DNA of 33,955 nucleotides from Xanthobacteraceae bacterium (GCA_030037885.1 JASHPU010000150.1:1-33955); one strand, 5' to 3'. Shown: positions 7,894 to 15,524, counted from the first letter of the stretch. Made by a program: numbers and translations. The notes: generated from the letters alone by a model not told the origin.

Positions 7894-8916
7894 ATGCTTC
7901 TCCCCACGTCGCTTGTCGGCTCCTACCCGCAACCGGAATGGCTGATCGACCGCGCCCGGCTGTCGAAGCAGGTGCCGCGGGTGCGCGCCGACGACCTGTG
8001 GCTGGTCGCGCCCGACAAGCTCGAAGCGGCCCAGGACGAGGCGACGATCCTCGCCATCCGCGACCAGGAGCGCGCCGGCCTCGACATCATCACCGACGGC
8101 GAGCAGCGGCGCGAGAGCTATTCGAATCGCTTCGCCACCGCGCTCGAAGGCATCGACGTCGAGCATCCGGGCACCACGATCAACCGCAGCGGCAAGCCGA
8201 TCCCGGTACCGCGCATCGTCGGCCCGATCCGCCGCACTCGGCCGGTCGAACTGCGCGATCTGAAGGTGCTACGCGCCAATACCGACCATCCCATCAAGGC
8301 CACGGTGCCCGGCCCTTTCACCATGAGCAAGCAAGCGCAGGACGATTATTACGGCGACGAGGAAGCCGTAGCACTCGCCTATGCGGACGCGGTCAATGCC
8401 GAGATCAAGGATTTGTTCGCTGCCGGCGCCGACGTGGTGCAGATCGACGAGCCATGGATGCAGCAGCACCCGGAAAAAGCCCGGCAGTACGGGGTCAAGG
8501 TGCTCGACCGTGCGCTCGACGGCGTGCGCGGCACAGTGGCGGTGCATCTGTGCTTCGGCTACGCGGCCGTAGTGCACGACAAGCCGTCCGGCTATTCGTT
8601 CCTGCCGGAGCTCGACGGCTGCAAGGCGCAGCAGATTTCCGTCGAGGCAGCCCAGCCGAGGCTCGATCTCGCGGTCTTGCGGCAGCTGCCGTCGAAAACC
8701 ATCATTTTGGGTGTGATCGACCTGGCCGACATGAACGTCGAAACACCACAGACCGTGGCCGAACGGATTCGGCGGGCGCTGGCCCACGTGCCGGCAGATC
8801 GGGTGGTGGTGGCGCCCGATTGCGGCATGAAATACCTGCCACGGCCGGTCGCCTTTGCTAAAATGCAGGCGATGGCCGAAGGCGCGGCCCTGGTGCGGCG
8901 CGAGATCGCGGGTTGA
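7894..8916 (+). CDS. Stand-alone MetE-like zinc methyltransferase (cobalamin-independent methionine synthase C-terminal domain family)
   Basis: A 340-aa protein corresponding to the catalytic C-terminal barrel of MetE, without the N-terminal barrel of the full ~750-aa enzyme. The four zinc ligands are present: His218 and Cys220 (VHLCFG), Glu251 (ISVEAAQ) and Cys310 (APDCGMKY). It begins with the family's TSLVGSYPQP and keeps ITDGEQRRESY and VQIDEPWM. GGGGAG precedes the ATG by 9 bases. It lies 45 bases after the second binding-protein gene and 22 before a ring-cleaving dioxygenase, so it is probably co-transcribed with them. Family members transfer methyl or alkyl groups to a thiol: core methionine synthases, or relatives such as epoxyalkane:CoM transferase. 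Its place in a catabolic operon rather than a methionine operon suggests a non-housekeeping substrate; this is inference. Confidence 0.82.
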   Translation: MLLPTSLVGSYPQPEWLIDRARLSKQVPRVRADDLWLVAPDKLEAAQDEATILAIRDQERAGLDIITDGEQRRESYSNRFATALEGIDVEHPGTTINRSGKPIPVPRIVGPIRRTRPVELRDLKVLRANTDHPIKATVPGPFTMSKQAQDDYYGDEEAVALAYADAVNAEIKDLFAAGADVVQIDEPWMQQHPEKARQYGVKVLDRALDGVRGTVAVHLCFGYAAVVHDKPSGYSFLPELDGCKAQQISVEAAQPRLDLAVLRQLPSKTIILGVIDLADMNVETPQTVAERIRRALAHVPADRVVVAPDCGMKYLPRPVAFAKMQAMAEGAALVRREIAG

Positions 8917-8938
8917 TGAGACAAACAAGGAGATTGCC

Positions 8939-9820
8939 ATGCCGTATGTGACCGAACAGACCCTGACCGACATCGCGCTCGAGCGCTGGCGCGACATTCC
9001 CGACCCGCGGCTGAAAGAAGTCATGACGTCGCTGGTCAAGCACCTGCACGCCTTCGTGCGTGATATCGAGCCGACGCAGGCCGAATGGGCCGCCGCGATC
9101 GACTTCCTCACCCGCACCGGGAAAATGAGCGACGACAAGCGCCAGGAGTTCATCCTGTTTTCCGACGTACTCGGCGTCAGCATGCTGGTCGACGCCATCA
9201 ATCACCGCCAGTCAAGCGGCGCGACGCCGAGCACGGTGGAAGGGCCGTTCCACATCCCGGATGCTCCGGTCATGGGTAACGGCGCCAACATGGCGGCGAA
9301 CGCACCCGGAATTGCCTGCTTCTGCATCGGCAAGGTGCGCGGGCTTGCCGGCGAGCCGGTCACGGGCGCTACGCTCGATCTCTGGCAGACCGACGGCGAA
9401 GGTTTTTACGAGGCGCAACGGCCTGGCATCGACGGCCCATGGATGCGCGGCATCTACCGCGCCCAGCCGGACGGCTCTTATCTGATCCGCACCGTGGCGC
9501 CGATCGCCTACACGATTCCGATGGATGGCACGGTCGGCGAGCTGATGAACCGCACCAACATGAGCCACATGCGGCCGGCGCACATTCATTTCGCCGTCAA
9601 CGCGCCCGGCTACCATGGCCTCGTCACCCATCTGTTCCAGGCCGGCGACGAATGGATCAACGACGATGCGGTGTACGGCGTCAAGGAGCCGCTGATCGTC
9701 GACTTCAAGAAAATGCCGGCCGGCAGCAAGGCGCCAAGCGGCGAGCTTATGAACGCGCCGTTCTACGTGGTGAGCTACGACTTCGTGCTGGAGCGCAAGG
9801 CGCAAGCCGCGGCGGCGTAA
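8939..9820 (+). CDS. Intradiol ring-cleavage dioxygenase (hydroxyquinol/catechol 1,2-dioxygenase type)
   Basis: A 293-aa protein with an N-terminal helical linker domain (about residues 20-95, typical of catechol and hydroxyquinol 1,2-dioxygenases) and a C-terminal Fe(III) beta-sandwich. The four iron ligands can be placed: Tyr157 (GEGFYEAQ), Tyr191 (PIAYTIPMDG), His215 and His217 (RPAHIHF). The entry motif TVEGPFHIPDAP is also typical. AAGGAG stands just before the ATG. Such enzymes open a catechol-type ring between the two hydroxyls to give a muconate or maleylacetate in the cytoplasm. Length and sequence fit hydroxyquinol dioxygenases somewhat better than catechol ones, but this cannot be settled here. 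It is the last gene of the operon with two binding proteins and the MetE-like protein; no muconate cycloisomerase or maleylacetate reductase is in the window. Confidence 0.88.
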   Translation: MPYVTEQTLTDIALERWRDIPDPRLKEVMTSLVKHLHAFVRDIEPTQAEWAAAIDFLTRTGKMSDDKRQEFILFSDVLGVSMLVDAINHRQSSGATPSTVEGPFHIPDAPVMGNGANMAANAPGIACFCIGKVRGLAGEPVTGATLDLWQTDGEGFYEAQRPGIDGPWMRGIYRAQPDGSYLIRTVAPIAYTIPMDGTVGELMNRTNMSHMRPAHIHFAVNAPGYHGLVTHLFQAGDEWINDDAVYGVKEPLIVDFKKMPAGSKAPSGELMNAPFYVVSYDFVLERKAQAAAA

Positions 9821-9834
9821 ATTTTCACTCTCCT

Positions 9835-9916
9835 CGTAGGGTGGGTTGAGCGAAGCGAAACCCACCGCGGGCGGCAGGCTGCACGATGGGTTTCGCTGCG
9901 CTCAACCCATCCTACG
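9835..9916. repeat. Inverted repeat between convergent genes, possible bidirectional terminator
   Basis: Two 30-base arms (from CGTAGGGTGGGTTGAGCG at 9835 and ending CTCAACCCATCCTACG at 9916) are inverted copies with only two mismatches, around a GC-rich loop of about 22 bases. The element looks like the GTAGGGTGGGTT repeat family widespread in rhizobial genomes. It separates the dioxygenase from the convergent DUF5996 gene, whose TAG stop codon lies inside the right arm. It probably terminates transcription from both sides. Confidence 0.8.
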
Positions 9917-10832
9917 GTGAATTGCCTCGTTCCAGCGCCTTGCGATCCCATTGCGCCAGGTCGGCGGCCGCCGCGTATGTTTCCTGGAAAAAGCCAAGCA
10001 ACAGCGCATCGGGATCGCCGGCCTGCCGTACCGCATCGTAAGGCAAGATGAACTGGCCGAGATTGCCGTCGTAGAACGCGCCGGCGGTCTCCAGCCGCGT
10101 GTCGCCGTAACCGGCAGGCTCCGGATAAGCATAGACGTAAAAGGCGGCGCGGCCGTAGCCGCCATTGCCCGGCCAGAAACCACAGCTCGACACTTCGTGC
10201 GAATAGGCTTCCGCCATCGCCCAATCGGGGACGTTCGGCGTGTGGCCCTTGGGCGGTGGTGCGGTGCGGCCGGAAAAGCGCGTCACCGCGAGATCGAAGC
10301 TGCCCCAGAAAAAGTGCACCGGGCTCGCCTTGCCGATGAAGCGGACGCGAAATGCGTTCATTACGCGGTTGGCTTGCACCAGCGCCTGATGGAAACGGCG
10401 CACATAGGCGGCATCGTATTGCGCATGGGTGCGATCCGCTTCGAACCCCACGCAGTCCGGGAGCTCGCACGGCATGGTCCAAATGCGCACGTCGATACCG
10501 AGCCGGCGCAATCGCTCCATGAACTCGGCATAGAAATCAGCGACCGCCATCGGGCCGAGCGCCAAGCACTGGCGCTGTCCGTCGCTTCCGGCGATCCGCA
10601 GCTCGTGGTCGACAAAATCGAAAACCATGTCGAACGAGCGGCCATGATAGTGGTTTGATGGCGCGACGAAGCCGCGCGAGGTGACGTAAAACGTCACGTT
10701 CCACCAGTGATTAATGAGCGGTGTCGTCGCCATGCGCACCTTGCCGACGATCTGCGTCCACAGGTGCAGCGTGTCGCAGGTCTTGCTCCACGCTGCCAAC
10801 GGCAGGTTGGGCCATTGCGGGTTTTCGGTCAT
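9912..10832 (-). CDS. DUF5996 family protein
   Basis: A 306-aa protein recognised by its opening WPNLPLAAWSKTCDTLHLWTQIVGK and the NHWWNVTFYVTSRGF segment, which are typical of DUF5996. It has no signal peptide or membrane segment. Aromatic and His residues are abundant (FYVTSRGF, VHFFWGSFDLAVTRFSGR, PNVPDWAMAEAYSHEV), but no known catalytic motif was seen and the function of the family is not known to me. It is transcribed divergently from the acyl-CoA synthetase (135-base shared upstream region) and convergently with the dioxygenase, so it is probably a single-gene unit. Its stop codon lies in the arm of the 9835-9916 inverted repeat. Confidence 0.8.
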   Translation of the reverse strand: MTENPQWPNLPLAAWSKTCDTLHLWTQIVGKVRMATTPLINHWWNVTFYVTSRGFVAPSNHYHGRSFDMVFDFVDHELRIAGSDGQRQCLALGPMAVADFYAEFMERLRRLGIDVRIWTMPCELPDCVGFEADRTHAQYDAAYVRRFHQALVQANRVMNAFRVRFIGKASPVHFFWGSFDLAVTRFSGRTAPPPKGHTPNVPDWAMAEAYSHEVSSCGFWPGNGGYGRAAFYVYAYPEPAGYGDTRLETAGAFYDGNLGQFILPYDAVRQAGDPDALLLGFFQETYAAAADLAQWDRKALERGNSP

Positions 10833-10967
10833 GGCAAGATTCTACAATTCGCTCCCGCTCCGCTACGCCCTGACGGCATCAAGACCTGCTTGTTCATCAC
10901 GCGCGTCTTGTTCTGCTGTCAGGCGCAATGCTTATATTGCTCAGGAATTCGAGGCCGCCATCCTACC

Positions 10968-12566
10968 ATGCAGGCAGACCCCGGCTCAAACCTGCTGCGC
11001 AGCTGGATCGCGCGCGCTGCGGCGCGCGCGCCCGACAAGCCGTGGGTGATCGCCGCCGAGGATGGCCGCTCGGTCAGCTACGCCGAATTGCGCGATGCGG
11101 TCGGCCGCTTCGCCGCGCTCTTACGCGCACGCGGCATCGGCCGCAACGATCGGGTCGCGCTTCTTGCCAATAACGCGATCGAACATCTGCTTTGCTATTT
11201 CGGCGTCATGGCCGCCGGCGCCACGATCTGCACCGTGCACGTCGAGATGAACCGCAATCAGCTCGGCAATATTTTCGAGCGGCTCAAGCCGCGGCTGATT
11301 TTCTATCAGGATGGCCTGGGGCTTGACGATTTGCTGGCCGCCGCGCCGGCGCCGCATCTGCCGCTCGGCCGCTGGGGCGAGGGCGAGAGCGACACGGTGT
11401 TCGGCGAACTGGCGCGCCACGCGCCAATCTCCGTTTCCCCTGCCCCGCTTGCGGGGGAGGGTGGGGAGGGGGCCAGCCCAGACGACGACGCCGTCATCCT
11501 GTTCACCTCCGGCACCAGCGCCAAGCCGAAGGGCGTGGTGCTGAACTTTCGCGAATACCTTTTGAACATCGATCCGCTCGCCGAAAGTTTTGCCATGACG
11601 GCGGACGACCGGCTGTACGATTTCCGCCCGTTCTCGTGGGCCTCGGCGCAGCTTCTCGGCGCGCTCGCCGTGGTCAAATGCGGCGCCACCTTGGTGCTGG
11701 CCGAAAAATTTTCGGCGAGCCGCTACTTCGCCCATCTGCGCGAGCACGCGGTGACCATCGCGGCAGGCAACCCTACAGTCATCAATATTCTGCTTAATGT
11801 CGAGCAGCATGCGCATCGCGATAATTTGCCCAAGCTTCGCTTCGTCACGTCGAGCTCGGCGCCGCTGTTGCTCGAAGAATGGAAGCGCTTCGAGCAGAAA
11901 TTCGGCATTCCGGTCGCCCAAGGCTGCGGCGCCAGCGAGGTGAGCTGGTTCTCGGCGATACCGGGCGAACAGCGTCGCCTCGGCACTGTCGGCCGGCCGT
12001 TCGCCTATCATGACGTCGCGGTGGTCGACGCCGACGGCCGCCGCCTGCCGCCCGGCGAAACCGGCTATGTCGAAGTCGGCGGCATTGCGGATCACGCGTT
12101 CCGCTATCTGGGCGAGGACGGCGAAATCAAAATCCACAGCCGCGGCCGCTTCCGCACCGGTGATCTCGGCTGTTTCGACGCCGACGGTTTTTTGACGCTG
12201 TGCGGCCGCGAGAAGGAGCTGATCATCCGCGGCGGCGCCAAAATTTCACCGCTCGAGATCGACTCGTGCCTGATGCAGCACTCAGACGTGATCGAAGCCG
12301 CCACAATCGGCGTGCCCGACCCGATCTACGGCGAGGAAGTCGTCAGCTACGTGGTGACGCGCCCCGGCGCCAACGCCGATGCCGACGCGCTCCTGCGCTA
12401 TTGCGGCGCCACCCTGCCCGCCTTCAAAGCGCCCAAGCGCATCCTCCTCGCCGACGCGCTGCCCAAGACCGAGCGCGGCAAGCTCGATCGCAAGGCGTTG
12501 GTGGAGAGGTGGCGGGACTCCCTCTGCTTGCTTGCGGGGGGGGGGAAGGATAGGGCCACGACCTGA
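10968..12566 (+). CDS. AMP-dependent acyl-CoA synthetase/ligase
   Basis: A 532-aa ANL-superfamily enzyme that activates a carboxylic acid with ATP and transfers it to CoA. The phosphate-binding loop FTSGTSAKPKG lies at about residues 179-189. The later motifs are seen in QGCGASEVSW, the hinge region FRTGDLGCFDADGFL, GREKELIIRGGAKISPLEID, and the catalytic Lys505 in KTERGKLDRKAL. The ATG is supported mainly by where homology begins; only a weak GAGG lies upstream. Two oddities: about 11 residues just before the P-loop (158-168) are encoded by a dispersed GC-rich repeat, and the last ~15 residues after VERWRD are encoded by another copy. The acid substrate is unknown. Nearby ring-cleavage and decarboxylase genes would allow an aromatic acid. 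Confidence 0.85.
   Translation: MQADPGSNLLRSWIARAAARAPDKPWVIAAEDGRSVSYAELRDAVGRFAALLRARGIGRNDRVALLANNAIEHLLCYFGVMAAGATICTVHVEMNRNQLGNIFERLKPRLIFYQDGLGLDDLLAAAPAPHLPLGRWGEGESDTVFGELARHAPISVSPAPLAGEGGEGASPDDDAVILFTSGTSAKPKGVVLNFREYLLNIDPLAESFAMTADDRLYDFRPFSWASAQLLGALAVVKCGATLVLAEKFSASRYFAHLREHAVTIAAGNPTVINILLNVEQHAHRDNLPKLRFVTSSSAPLLLEEWKRFEQKFGIPVAQGCGASEVSWFSAIPGEQRRLGTVGRPFAYHDVAVVDADGRRLPPGETGYVEVGGIADHAFRYLGEDGEIKIHSRGRFRTGDLGCFDADGFLTLCGREKELIIRGGAKISPLEIDSCLMQHSDVIEAATIGVPDPIYGEEVVSYVVTRPGANADADALLRYCGATLPAFKAPKRILLADALPKTERGKLDRKALVERWRDSLCLLAGGGKDRATT
11437..11471. repeat. GC-rich dispersed repeat, copy 2, in frame inside the acyl-CoA synthetase
   Basis: CCCCTGCCCCGCTTGCGGGG followed by a G-rich arm. 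It shares its layout with the copies at 7-34, 12518-12553 and 15729-15756, which lie outside coding cores. Here it is read as PAPLAGEGGEG without breaking the frame, in the surface linker before the AMP-binding P-loop. Confidence 0.7.
12518..12553. repeat. GC-rich dispersed repeat, copy 3, at the 3' end of the acyl-CoA synthetase gene
   Basis: CTCCCTCTGCTTGCTTGCGG plus a run of G and GAAGGATAGGG. It supplies most of the last residues of the synthetase (SLCLLAGGGKDR), beyond the end of the conserved domain. The original stop codon was probably replaced by this insertion. Confidence 0.6.
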
Positions 12567-12906
12567 CGTTTCTGGCAACATCCCCGCGCAGCACGTCGGC
12601 TTTCGGAGCGTTCGTGCGTATGCAGCGGGGGTAGCGGTGCATTTCGAAGTGACCCCGCGGCCGCCAACAACAAAAACCTCCCAGCGAATGGGCGAGGACA
12701 TGTTTGCATTAGCACCTCCGAGAGTCCTGAACCTGTGGCTTTTGCGCAACAGTAAGTTGATTTTGCCAGATTTTCAAACAATACTCTTGCGCACGTGACG
12801 CGTGTGAGATTAGATCAGCACAAGGCTTGCGGGGCTGCAATCCTAAAAATGATGCGGCGCTTTGTTGGTACCCGGCTAGGCTTATCAAAGCCGGGATGGG
12901 GGTAAT
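12567..12906. other. Intergenic region at the left edge of the low-GC island
   Basis: I see no convincing gene in these 340 bases. Base composition shifts here from GC-rich to more AT-rich (for example 12740-12800). A short open frame of about 70 codons exists on the minus strand (around 12500-12700), but it has no visible family motif or start signal. The end of the region carries GGGATGGGGG, the ribosome site for the gene at 12907. Confidence 0.35.
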
Positions 12907-13806
12907 ATGTTGGTCCGCGTCTTCGTAGGCGTGCTCTGCGCTTGTGCTCTGTCCGGATGCGCGTCGGTTGTACCCTTTATCATTCCGCAAGATGAGCACG
13001 GTGGCCCAACGGTCGCCAATGTGGTTGCCAAGATAGAATGCGAAATCGCCGAGGCGCGCGACGATCCCGAGAACAGCAATCCGCAGTTTATCGCTACGCT
13101 GCATTCTCTTGGCCTTGCCGATTTCAGCCAATGGGCTGCCAGCGCGACAGTCTCACTGACAGTAAGCGATACAGAAGGTTTGAGCCCTAACGCAGGGTTG
13201 TCATTGACATACATCGAGCCCTTCAAGCTCGCGGGACAAAGTTTCACTTTCGGCGGCAACGCCCTGCTGTACCAACAACGCCAGCGAGTCTTTACGCAAA
13301 CCTACACAATCAAGATCGGCAATATTCCGCACGAAACATGTGCCGACCTTAGGGCGTGGAATGCCTTTAATTTGGAAGGTGATTTGGGGCTGAAGGATCA
13401 AATATATATTGGTCTTCACACGTTCCCCAGAGCGGCGAGCAAAGATGTCGCTCCGGCCAGATACATTCCAACGCAGACCGGCCAAACTAGCCCAGATAGC
13501 TTTGGAGGCACGGTTTCATTTGACGTATTCAAGGGCATTACTAGCCTTGGTCCGACCTGGACGATCACGAATTTCAAAGGCCTCGGCGGCGGTGTAGGGT
13601 ATCAGCGCGACGATCTCGATAAGCTCGTTATCTCCTTTGCCCCTGCGTCCTATCAGCCACCCAAAAAAAACGAAAAGGTTGCAAAGTTCAACGCAAGACG
13701 AGCCGCGGCAACAACAGATGCTGTTGACGCTGCCCGTATTGCCAATTCGCAGCTTATCAACACGAGCGCCATTCAGCAGCTTGGGCAGATTTTGAGTGCA
13801 CATTAG
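12907..13806 (+). CDS. Predicted lipoprotein of unknown function
   Basis: A 299-aa protein with a lipoprotein signal peptide: a hydrophobic stretch from residue 3, then the lipobox LSGC with the lipidated cysteine at about residue 18. The mature part has many short strand-like segments with alternating hydrophobic residues (SATVSLTVSDTEGLSP, AGLSLTYIEPF, GTVSFDVFKGI, FAPASY), which may fold as a beta-rich domain, and an Ala-rich helical C-terminal end. A GATGGGGG site lies before the ATG. I do not recognise the family. Codon use is less GC-biased than in the flanking genes, as in the rest of the 12.6-15.6 kb island. Confidence 0.7.
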   Translation: MLVRVFVGVLCACALSGCASVVPFIIPQDEHGGPTVANVVAKIECEIAEARDDPENSNPQFIATLHSLGLADFSQWAASATVSLTVSDTEGLSPNAGLSLTYIEPFKLAGQSFTFGGNALLYQQRQRVFTQTYTIKIGNIPHETCADLRAWNAFNLEGDLGLKDQIYIGLHTFPRAASKDVAPARYIPTQTGQTSPDSFGGTVSFDVFKGITSLGPTWTITNFKGLGGGVGYQRDDLDKLVISFAPASYQPPKKNEKVAKFNARRAAATTDAVDAARIANSQLINTSAIQQLGQILSAH

Positions 13807-13809
13807 AAG

Positions 13810-13827
13810 AAAGGTTGATGGACCTTT
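13810..13827 (+). terminator. Possible weak terminator hairpin after the lipoprotein gene
   Basis: AAAGGT and ACCTTT pair perfectly around a TGATGG loop, four bases after the TAG stop. The stem is short and only the TTT inside its 3' arm supplies a U tract, so activity is doubtful. Confidence 0.3.
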
Positions 13828-14009
13828 AACGCGTAACGGCGAATGTCGTCGCAGAGTGAAGTGGTCATGGTCGCTAATAATAGAGGTCGAAATGAACAAA
13901 AGTCTAGCTCAAGACTTTACGTCGCTTTGAAGGATGTTGTGTTCTTGGCACTGAGACGTGGTCTACGTTAAACGAGGTTACATTGGTGCGGGTACGATTT
14001 GTCGGGCAC

Positions 14010-14612
14010 ATGGAAGGGCTTCGCGTCATAAACCGCTCGCCGCCATCTCTGCATCCTCCAGTATTGGCAACACAAGCATACAAGGGCCTCGTCGGAAATA
14101 TACTGTCCGGCGCTGCGGCGGAGCGAAGTCGTTTCCGGGCAAAGGCTCCGCCCGCCGCCGCGAGTCCCGCATCGGTCAGCGTTGCGCTCTCCACGGTCTC
14201 GCTTAGCTCAAACTTCGATGCATACATTGATATTAGTTATCGCGGTGCTCACTCTAATTTTTCAGTCCAGCTCATGGTGGACTCTGGTGATTCAACACTG
14301 ATTGTGCCGAGCTTCAGTGATATCGCGAGCCTTCCAGATTTCGCCAAGAACTACACGGTTTTGCAATATGAGGTAAAAGAGCCGTGGGGTTGCCCGGCGT
14401 GCATCGTGCGGGGGCCAATAGAGATTCTGCTGAACAATGGTGTTCATGAAATTCCAAGCTGTGATTTCTATGCCTGTTTAGGTCCCAACGACAGCGGCGA
14501 ACTGACTGCAAATTTTGGCGCTGACCGCGTAGATCCTTGGTGTGTAGCCGACTGTCATGGACTACAGGCACCTCTTTCCTATGACGGGAGAATGGGGCGC
14601 GCGGGCTGGTAA
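14010..14612 (+). pseudogene. Pepsin-like aspartic protease, N-lobe fragment
   Basis: About 200 codons. FDAYIDISY followed by VQLMVDSGDSTLIVPS looks like the first active-site strand of a pepsin-type aspartic protease (family pattern D-[ST]-G-S-x-x-x-W-V-P), with the catalytic aspartate at about residue 91. Cysteine-rich segments follow (GCPACIVRG, IPSCDFYAC, WCVADC). The second lobe with its own Asp-Thr-Gly is absent: the frame ends at 14612 shortly after sequence that also belongs to the opposing gene. The start is uncertain (ATG 14010, or TTG 13983), and the first ~45 residues look unlike a signal peptide. I read it as a 3'-truncated gene in a compositionally foreign island. A genuine short protein of unknown function is the alternative. 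Confidence 0.45.
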
Positions 14613-14866
14613 TCCGTGAATGCCATTTTTCGTTCGTTCAACGAAAAGTGCTCAGTAATGCGGGAACGGAAATTACCATCACGATGCGTGCCGATCCGTA
14701 CAATTCGTAGTTTGGCTTCTTGATGGCCGCAGCGTTCTCCCTCTTCGTAAAAGAAATAAATTCCGTTGCGTGGTAGTGTCGCTACATCGAAAGGATATGA
14801 GAATAGTGGAAGCGTATCAAGGCGCCGATGCAACCGCTCGCAGAGAGCGGCACTCACGTCGTTCAT
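14579..14866 (-). pseudogene. GIY-YIG-like protein, 3'-truncated
   Basis: 95 codons starting at an ATG that overlaps the stop of the upstream gene as ATGA. Residues 31-40 read LPRNGIYFFY and residues 54-61 RIVRIGTH, followed by RSRITEHF, which matches the GIY, YIG (here RIG) and Arg elements of a GIY-YIG-like nuclease fold. The later parts of the fold, which carry the catalytic Glu and Asn, are missing: after about residue 88 the sequence loses resemblance and stops at 14579. The end overlaps the opposing protease fragment by about 30 bases, so both seem cut at one junction. The family call comes from the motif pattern only. Confidence 0.5.
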
Positions 14867-15318
14867 GCAATGCAACTAAGGTGCGTCATGGGTTTTATGC
14901 GGTTTTTCAACACGCTCCGGCCCAGAAGACGAGCGTATAGCGGGTGAAATCTGCCGGGGTTATGGTAGAAACAAATCTCGGAATACCTAGCTAGCTTCTC
15001 GTCAAAATTCCGAACCAACTCCAAAAACTCATGCTCGTTCACTTTGTTTGGGTCCTTCTCGTACCACTTATGCCTAACGTCAGGAAACCACACGCCGTAC
15101 TTATCTGAGAATATCGCCCAACAGACTCTCCTCGCCTTGCATCGCTCCATAAATCTCTTCGTAGGTGTAGCGGTATAGAGCAAGTCTGGGGAAACCGCTT
15201 CTCCACTTTCTCTGTAGTGGCCGTCTTTCTTATGCGAGCAGTGTGTAACGTATATCCGTGTCATTTGAACCGATGCCTTGCATCTCTTGCGCGCGGTGCC
15301 TTTGGGTTCGTGGGGCAT
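14863..15318 (-). CDS. Hypothetical protein, DUF6884-like
   Basis: A 151-aa cytoplasmic protein. After a basic N-terminal stretch it reads RIYVTHCSHKKDG, LLYTATPTKRFMERC, CWAIFSDKYGVWFPD and FYHNPGRFHPLYARLL, a pattern like small conserved proteins with a cysteine near the first strand and a SDKYG segment (similar in shape to DUF6884). No function is known to me. The ATG at 15318 shares its A with the TAA of the upstream gene (TAATG) and is preceded by GGGAGG. Its TGA overlaps the next ATG (ATGA). Translation of all three genes is therefore likely coupled, implying products that work together. Confidence 0.65.
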   Translation of the reverse strand: MPHEPKGTARKRCKASVQMTRIYVTHCSHKKDGHYRESGEAVSPDLLYTATPTKRFMERCKARRVCWAIFSDKYGVWFPDVRHKWYEKDPNKVNEHEFLELVRNFDEKLARYSEICFYHNPGRFHPLYARLLGRSVLKNRIKPMTHLSCIA

Positions 15319-15524
15319 TATCGGTCCTCCCAGGTCTTGATGCTTAGTAGCGGAGCGACAAAATCCGCCCACAGAAGATAGCCGCCCAAGGATACCAACA
15401 CATCACCGGCGACAACGAAGCGAGAATAGATAATGCCGGCCAGCAGTAGTTCAGCGGTCAAAAGATACACACCGCCGAGGACCATGGCGGTCGAGACGAC
15501 CAACAGCAGCAGCAGCTTGCGCAT
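15318..15524 (-). CDS. Small two-helix membrane protein
   Basis: 68 residues starting MRKLLLLLVVSTAMVLGGVY. Two or three hydrophobic segments cover about residues 3-32 and 38-60, and the C-terminus is polar (IKTWEDR). An in-frame TTG lies two codons upstream. It is the first gene of the coupled cassette; its stop overlaps the start of the DUF6884-like gene. It could be a membrane anchor or effector for that pair, but no family is recognised. Confidence 0.55.
   Translation of the reverse strand: MRKLLLLLVVSTAMVLGGVYLLTAELLLAGIIYSRFVVAGDVLVSLGGYLLWADFVAPLLSIKTWEDR

Noticed and set aside
6562-8166. Long open frame of over 500 codons antisense to the second binding protein and the MetE-like gene
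   Set aside because: It mirrors high-GC coding DNA in the opposite frame, is rich in Arg, His and Val without motifs, and the sense genes have clear family hallmarks.
12424-12749. Possible transposase remnant or small gene in the gap after the acyl-CoA synthetase
   Set aside because: No motif, no ribosome site and overlap with the 3' end of the synthetase; I could not match it to any family.
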